64,000 nucleotides of DNA from Xylophilus rhododendri. Its GTDB lineage: Bacteria > Pseudomonadota > Gammaproteobacteria > Burkholderiales > Burkholderiaceae_C. The notes below the pieces were generated by a model that did no database searches, was not told where the DNA came from, and was given only the letters and a program-made list of their open reading frames with translations. Shown here piece after piece: positions 59,909-64,000 of this stretch. The DNA lies in the NCBI RefSeq assembly GCF_009906855.1, contig NZ_CP047650.1, forward strand, positions 3,472,001-3,536,000, written 5' to 3'. How positions within the stretch are numbered: position 1 is the first letter of the stretch; each line of letters opens with the position of its first letter. The translations under genes and the position numbers were made by a program.

Positions 59909-60784
59909 GTGCCGCCCTCGCGCGTGCGGCAGTTCTACGCGCTGACCAAGCCGCGGGTGGTGCAGCTCATCGTCTTCTGCGCCCTGATCGGCATGGTGCT
60001 GGCCGTGCCGGGCGCGCCGAGCTGGGCGGAGGTGCAGCGCGCGCTGGTGGCCTGCGTGGGCATCTGGCTGGTGGCGGGCGCGGCCGCAGCCTTCAACTGC
60101 CTGGTCGAAAAGGGCATCGACGCACGCATGCGCCGCACGTCCTGGCGGCCCACGGCGCGTGGCGAGCTGGGCGACGGCCAGACCCTGCTGTTCTCCGGCG
60201 TGCTGTGCGCGGCCGGCTCGGCCATCCTGTATGTCTGGATCAACCCGCTGACCATGTGGCTGACCTTCGCCACCTTCGTCGGTTACGCGGTGGTCTACAC
60301 GGTGGTGCTCAAGCCGCTGACGCCGCAGAACATCGTCATCGGCGGCGCCTCGGGCGCCATGCCGCCGGTGCTGGGCTGGGCGGCGATGACGGGCGATGTG
60401 GGCCCGGAAGCGCTGATCCTCTTCCTCATCATCTTCCTGTGGACGCCGCCGCACTTCTGGGCCCTGGCGCTCTACCGGGTGGAGGACTACCGCAAGTCCG
60501 GCCTGCCGATGCTGCCGGTCACCCACGGCAACGAGTTCACCCGGCTGCAGGTGCTGCTCTACACCTTCGTGCTGTTCGCCGGCTGCCTGATGCCCTTTGC
60601 CTACGGCATGAGTTCCTGGCTCTACCTGGTCGTGGCCATCGTGCTGTCGCTGGGCTTCTGCGGCTATGCCTTCGCCCTGTGGCGCGAGTATTCGGACGGC
60701 CTGGCGCGCAAGACCTTCCGTTTTTCCCTGATCCACCTGAGCGTGCTGTTCGCGGCCCTGCTGGTCGACCACTACCTGTTCTAG
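59909..60784 (+). CDS. ctaB: Protohaem IX farnesyltransferase (haem O synthase)
   Basis: 291 aa from GTG 59909. UbiA-type prenyltransferase with nine membrane helices: [23 protein letters not shown] (first Asp-rich motif, with Glu in its first acidic place), [23 protein letters not shown], and the second motif region [26 protein letters not shown]. Makes haem O for CtaA. An upstream ATG at 59871 ([10 protein letters not shown]) lies in another frame and would join if one C were added at 59897-59902; no ribosome site precedes the GTG, so the listed start may be an artefact. Confidence 0.92.
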   Translation: MPPSRVRQFYALTKPRVVQLIVFCALIGMVLAVPGAPSWAEVQRALVACVGIWLVAGAAAAFNCLVEKGIDARMRRTSWRPTARGELGDGQTLLFSGVLCAAGSAILYVWINPLTMWLTFATFVGYAVVYTVVLKPLTPQNIVIGGASGAMPPVLGWAAMTGDVGPEALILFLIIFLWTPPHFWALALYRVEDYRKSGLPMLPVTHGNEFTRLQVLLYTFVLFAGCLMPFAYGMSSWLYLVVAIVLSLGFCGYAFALWREYSDGLARKTFRFSLIHLSVLFAALLVDHYLF

Positions 60785-60796
60785 AAACCCGCGTCC

Positions 60797-61405
60797 ATGA
60801 AGACCCGCACCTTTCTCCACCTGTTCGCCGGTGCCGGCGTGGCCGCCCTGCTGGGCGCCTGCTCCAAGGCGGCGCCGGGCCCGGCCTTCCAGGCGGTGGA
60901 CATCACCGGCGCCGAATACGCCAAGGACTTCCACCTGCCCGATGCGCACGGCAAAACCCGCAGCCTGTCGGAATTCAAGGGCAAGGTCGTCGCCATCTTC
61001 TTCGGCTACACCCAGTGCCCGGACGTCTGCCCGACCACGCTGGCCGAGATGGCCGAGATCAGGAACCAGCTCGGCGCCGACGGCGACAAGCTGCAGACCC
61101 TCTTCATCAGCGTGGACCCGGAGCGCGACACGCCCGAGATCCTGCAGGCCTACATGGCCAACTTCGACGCCAGCTTCATCGCCCTGCGGCCGGAAAACCA
61201 GGAGCAGCTCGCGGCCGTGGCCAAGGACTTCAAGGTCTACTACAAGAAGGTCGACGGCAGCGCGCCCGGCAGCTACACCATGGACCATTCGGCCGCCACC
61301 TACCTGTACGACCCGATGGGCCGGCTGCGGCTCTATGCCAAGTACGGCGGAGGCAGCGCACCGCTGCTGGCCGACATCAAGCTGCTGATGCAGCAGACGG
61401 CCTGA
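60797..61405 (+). CDS. SCO family copper chaperone
   Basis: 202 aa. Lipoprotein signal with LLGAC (Cys near 21), thioredoxin fold with the copper-binding CPDVC in FFGYTQCPDVCPTTLAEM, FISVDPERDTPEILQAYM and the distal His in MDHSAATYLYDPMG. Metallates the CuA site of CoxB. 12 bp after ctaB, last gene of the haem/copper assembly series. Confidence 0.95.
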   Translation: MKTRTFLHLFAGAGVAALLGACSKAAPGPAFQAVDITGAEYAKDFHLPDAHGKTRSLSEFKGKVVAIFFGYTQCPDVCPTTLAEMAEIRNQLGADGDKLQTLFISVDPERDTPEILQAYMANFDASFIALRPENQEQLAAVAKDFKVYYKKVDGSAPGSYTMDHSAATYLYDPMGRLRLYAKYGGGSAPLLADIKLLMQQTA

Positions 61406-61414
61406 GCGGGCGTC

Positions 61415-62383
61415 TCAGTCGGCGGTGATCCGCGCGCTGCGGATCACCTCGCCCATGGAAGCGGCATCCGCACGCACGCGGTTGGCCAGTCCTTCGGAGG
61501 AACTCCCCACCGCCTGCCAGCCCTGCTGGAAGAGTTTGCTGCGCATCTCCGGCGTTCGCACGATCTCCGAGAACAGGGCCGACAGCCGCGCCACCAGCGC
61601 GGGCGGCATGCTGGCCGGCGCGGCCGCCGCGTTCCAGATCTCCAGGTTGAAATCCGCGATGCCCGCCTCGGCCAGGCTGGGAATCTCCGGCACCAGCGGG
61701 CTGCGGCCGCGCGCGGTGATGCCGATGGCGCGCAGCTTGCCCGCGCGCGCCTGGGCGGCGGCCAGCGTGGGCGGCAGCAGGGCCAGCTGCAGTTCGCCGC
61801 CGATCATGGCGTTGGCCACCTGCGGATAGCCGGGGTAGGGCACATGCACCGGCGCCATCGGCACCCGGCGCTTGAGCAGTTCCATGCCCACATGGCCGAC
61901 CGTGCCCACGCCCGGCGTGCCGTAGCTCCAGCGGTCGCCCGAGGCCCGGGCCGCCTGAAGGAAGGCCCGGGCGTCGGCGCCCGGGGCGTTGGCGGGTGCG
62001 GTCAGCACCAGGGGCGAGATGCCGATCAGGCTGATGGGGGCGAAGTCCTTCAGCGGGTCGTAGCCCAGCCTGGGGTTGATCAGGCGGGCGATGGTCATGT
62101 TGCCGTTGATCATCAGGCCGATGGTGTGATCGTCTCGGGCCCGGGCGACGAACTCGGCCGCGATGTTGCCGCCGGCGCCGACCTTGTTGTCCACGATGAC
62201 TGGCTGGCCCAGTGCCTGGGACAGGGGTTCGGCCAGGGTGCGGGCGGTGATGTCGGGGGAGGAGCCTGCGGGGAAGCCTACGACGATGTGCAGGGGGCGG
62301 GTGGGCCAGGGCTTGCTTGACTGGGCCAGGACGGGGGCGGTTAGCAGGCTGCTGGCGGCCAGGCAGGTGCGGCGGGAGATCAT
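61415..62383 (-). CDS. Bug-family tripartite tricarboxylate transporter substrate receptor
   Basis: 322 aa. Signal with ISRRTCLAASSLLTAPVLAQ, then WPTRPLHIVVGFPAGSSPDITARTL, VIVDNKVGAGGNIAAEFVARA, FAPISLIGISPLVLT and SYGTPGVGTVGHVGMELLKRR, the periplasmic receptor family. Second orphan receptor in the window, without TctAB partners; ligand unknown. Convergent with the SCO gene (9 bp apart). Confidence 0.92.
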   Translation of the reverse strand: MISRRTCLAASSLLTAPVLAQSSKPWPTRPLHIVVGFPAGSSPDITARTLAEPLSQALGQPVIVDNKVGAGGNIAAEFVARARDDHTIGLMINGNMTIARLINPRLGYDPLKDFAPISLIGISPLVLTAPANAPGADARAFLQAARASGDRWSYGTPGVGTVGHVGMELLKRRVPMAPVHVPYPGYPQVANAMIGGELQLALLPPTLAAAQARAGKLRAIGITARGRSPLVPEIPSLAEAGIADFNLEIWNAAAAPASMPPALVARLSALFSEIVRTPEMRSKLFQQGWQAVGSSSEGLANRVRADAASMGEVIRSARITAD

Positions 62384-62454
62384 TGTGTTTCTTGCTTTTG
62401 GTGGGTTATTTGATTTTATCTGCTGTGGGCTTTGGGTTTTTCTTCTGTGTTTTT

Positions 62455-62957
62455 AGGGTGGAGCTGGGGCTGCGCGCCCCAGACCGCGGTAACTTTCTTT
62501 CCATTGAAAGAAAGTCACCAAAGAAAAATTCAATGCGGGAGCGGGAGATATTTTTCGGGCCTTCGCTGCCGCTCGGCCTGGGGCAGAAATCGATATTGGG
62601 CGGCTCTGCCAGGCGACGATTTGGCCCTGTTTGATATAGCCGCCATGCCCCCAGTCCAGCCGAAACAGGCGCAGGACTGACGGCTCTTGATCGATCGCCG
62701 CGCTGGAATAGACGGGCATTTGGTATTTGGTATCACGGTATTGGCTGTTCCGCTGCAGGGCAGCGGTCCGAAGACTGGATAGCGAGCAGGCCAAATCGTC
62801 CAGTTCTCCGCCAGTTCGATCAGGCTCTGCCCCAGGCCGAGCGCAGCGAAGGCCCGAAAAATATCTCCCGCTCCCGCATTGAATTTTTCTTTGGTGACTT
62901 TCTTTCAATGGAAAGAAAGTTACCGCGGTCTGGGGCGCGCAGCCCCAGCTCCACCCT
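62455..62957. repeat. Near-perfect 131-bp inverted repeat (element B)
   Basis: Left arm 62455-62586 and right arm 62827-62957 are reverse complements that differ only by one extra C in the left arm, around a 240-bp spacer. Ends carry the same GGGGCTGCGCGCCCCAGACC and inner GGGCCTTCGCTGC sequences as element A. The remaining intergenic DNA (62384-63040) shows nothing else except the rpoH terminator. Near identity of the arms points to recent duplication or gene conversion. No transposase is present. Confidence 0.88.
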
Positions 62958-62983
62958 GAAAATAATAGAAGAAGTACAAAATG

Positions 62984-63012
62984 AAAAAAGCCGCTCTGAA
63001 ATCCAGAGCGGC
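62984..63012 (-). terminator. Terminator of rpoH
   Basis: Stem GCCGCTCTG (62990-62998) / CAGAGCGGC (63004-63012), loop AAATC; on the minus strand it is followed by TTTTTTCATTTT. 28 bp past the rpoH stop. Confidence 0.88.
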
Positions 63013-63040
63013 CCCTATGAGCAAAGATTACCGAGAAAGA

Positions 63041-63982
63041 TCAGGCGTACTCAGCCAAAGCCTTCTTCATCTTCTTCATCGCAGCAGACTCGATCTGCCG
63101 AATCCGCTCCGCACTGACGTGGTACTCAGCCGCCAGCTCATGCAGCGTCATGCCACCCGACCCATCGTCGTTCACCTTGAGCCAGCGCTCTTCCACGATG
63201 CGCCGGCTGCGGTCATCCAGCGCTTGCAGCGCAGTGGCGATACCGTCCGAAGCCAGCACATCGCGCTGGTGCGACTCGATCATCGCCGTGGGTTCATGCG
63301 CCACGTCGGCCAGGTAGGCAATAGGCCCGAAAGCCTGCTCGCCGTCGTCCGAAGGAGAGGGGTCCAGCAGCACATCGCCGCCAGCCATGCGCATCTCCAT
63401 CTCCAGCACTTCCTCCGGCTTGACGTTCAGCCGCTCGGCCATGGTCTCGACCTGGCCGGCGCTCAGTGTCTCGCGGTGCGTTACGCCAGCTTCGTCCATC
63501 GCCGAGTCGGCCTTGAAGGCCTGCTTCATCGAGCGCAGGTTGAAGAACAGCTTGCGCTGGCTCTTGGTGGTGGCCACCTTCACCATGCGCCAGTTCTTCA
63601 GGATGTATTCGTGGATCTCTGCCTTGATCCAGTACATGGCATAGCTCACCAGGCGCACGCCCTGTTCGGGGTCGAAACGCTTGACGGCTTTCATCAGGCC
63701 CACGTTGCCTTCCTGGATCAGGTCGCCGTGCGGCAGGCCGTAGCCCAGGTACTGGCGCGAGATGGACACCACCAGGCGCAGGTGCGAGAGCACCAGCTTT
63801 CCGGCGGCCTCGACCTTGTTCTCGTCGCGCAGTTCACGGGCGAAACGCTGCTCTTCCTCGGGCGTGAGCAGCGGCATGCGGTTGACCGCGGAAATATAGG
63901 CATCGAGGTTGCCCAGGGGCGGCACGATCGCCCACGGATTGGCGGGGGCGACGGCGGTTGCGGCTCCAGTTGAATAGTTCAT
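63041..63982 (-). CDS. rpoH: RNA polymerase heat-shock sigma factor RpoH
   Basis: 313 aa sigma-32. Regions in order: 1.2 (NLDAYISAVNRMPLLTPEEE), 2.1-2.4 (LVLSHLRLVVSISRQYLGYG, DLIQEGNVGLMKAVKRFDPEQG, SYAMYWIKAEIHEYIL), the RpoH-specific box QRKLFFNLR, and 4.2 (MTLHELAAEYHVSAERIRQIES). AAAGGA precedes ATG 63982. The promoter lies beyond the window. Controls chaperone and protease genes at high temperature. Confidence 0.97.
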   Translation of the reverse strand: MNYSTGAATAVAPANPWAIVPPLGNLDAYISAVNRMPLLTPEEEQRFARELRDENKVEAAGKLVLSHLRLVVSISRQYLGYGLPHGDLIQEGNVGLMKAVKRFDPEQGVRLVSYAMYWIKAEIHEYILKNWRMVKVATTKSQRKLFFNLRSMKQAFKADSAMDEAGVTHRETLSAGQVETMAERLNVKPEEVLEMEMRMAGGDVLLDPSPSDDGEQAFGPIAYLADVAHEPTAMIESHQRDVLASDGIATALQALDDRSRRIVEERWLKVNDDGSGGMTLHELAAEYHVSAERIRQIESAAMKKMKKALAEYA

Positions 63983-64000
63983 ACCGGGGGATCCTTTCCT

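Noticed and set aside
62453..62908. 151-aa ORF inside inverted repeat B
   Set aside because: Both ends are repeat-arm sequence and the spacer part has no recognised domain, so it is not supported as a gene.

Overview
The window looks like a GC-rich betaproteobacterial chromosome, most likely Burkholderiales/Comamonadaceae (Acidovorax, Variovorax or Xylophilus-like). This rests on the betaproteobacterial cytochrome oxidase cluster layout (coxB-coxA-small assembly protein-ctaG-DUF2970-coxC, then SURF1-ctaA-ctaB-SCO), orphan Bug-type solute receptors, tamA/tamB next to a MoxR/VWA pair, pcaIJF, and two large intergenic inverted repeats whose outer ends share one sequence. No rRNA, tRNA or CRISPR array was recognised. 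The genus is an inference.

Region 1 (1 to about 21.2 kb) is the right-hand part of a prophage with an HK97-type head and a lambda-type tail. In order it has: prohead protease, major capsid protein, head-tail connector and closure genes, tail tube, a tail chaperone pair joined by a -1 frameshift signal, tape measure, tail tip proteins (an unknown with a jelly-roll-like C-terminus, DUF1833, an NlpC/P60-like protein, protein J), tail fibre and its partner, small membrane/holin-like proteins, a lysozyme-like protein and Rz/Rz1 spanins. Behind the lysis genes lie accessory genes: an A+T-rich membrane protein on the minus strand, an SOS-box-controlled umuDC operon, a HARE-HTH-like protein and a 63-nt element present twice. 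Portal, terminase, integrase and repressor are not in the window.

Region 2 (21.2 to 38.3 kb) is host chromosome, mostly on the minus strand: a polytopic GT-C-like membrane protein, tamB-tamA, a VWA (CoxE-like) protein, a 1344-residue protein of unknown family, a GNAT acetyltransferase and a MoxR ATPase. A di-haem cytochrome c and a DUF1841 protein follow, separated by a large inverted repeat. The 1344-residue gene carries a TTCGC-N15-TTCGT motif (PIP/hrp-type box) 61 bp upstream of its start, with CAATAT 29 nt further on. Its N-terminus resembles a type III secretion signal. I propose it is an HrpX/HrpB-regulated type III effector inserted into a moxR-GNAT-VWA gene group.

Region 3 (38.4 to 52.2 kb) holds a frameshifted Tat lipoprotein with a PKD domain, the beta-ketoadipate genes pcaI-pcaJ-pcaF with an SDR, a Bug receptor, a nitroreductase-family protein, a LysR regulator, trmL, a P450-like protein without a recognisable ExxR motif, comF, a BioC-like methyltransferase and a DUF2244 protein.

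Region 4 (52.3 to 61.4 kb) is the aa3-type cytochrome c oxidase gene cluster with its copper and haem A assembly factors. Region 5 (61.4 to 64 kb) has a second Bug receptor, a nearly perfect 131-bp inverted repeat and rpoH. Three places (40.34, 50.69 and 59.90 kb) look like single-base losses in short G or C runs, so either three genes are altered or the consensus has homopolymer errors.
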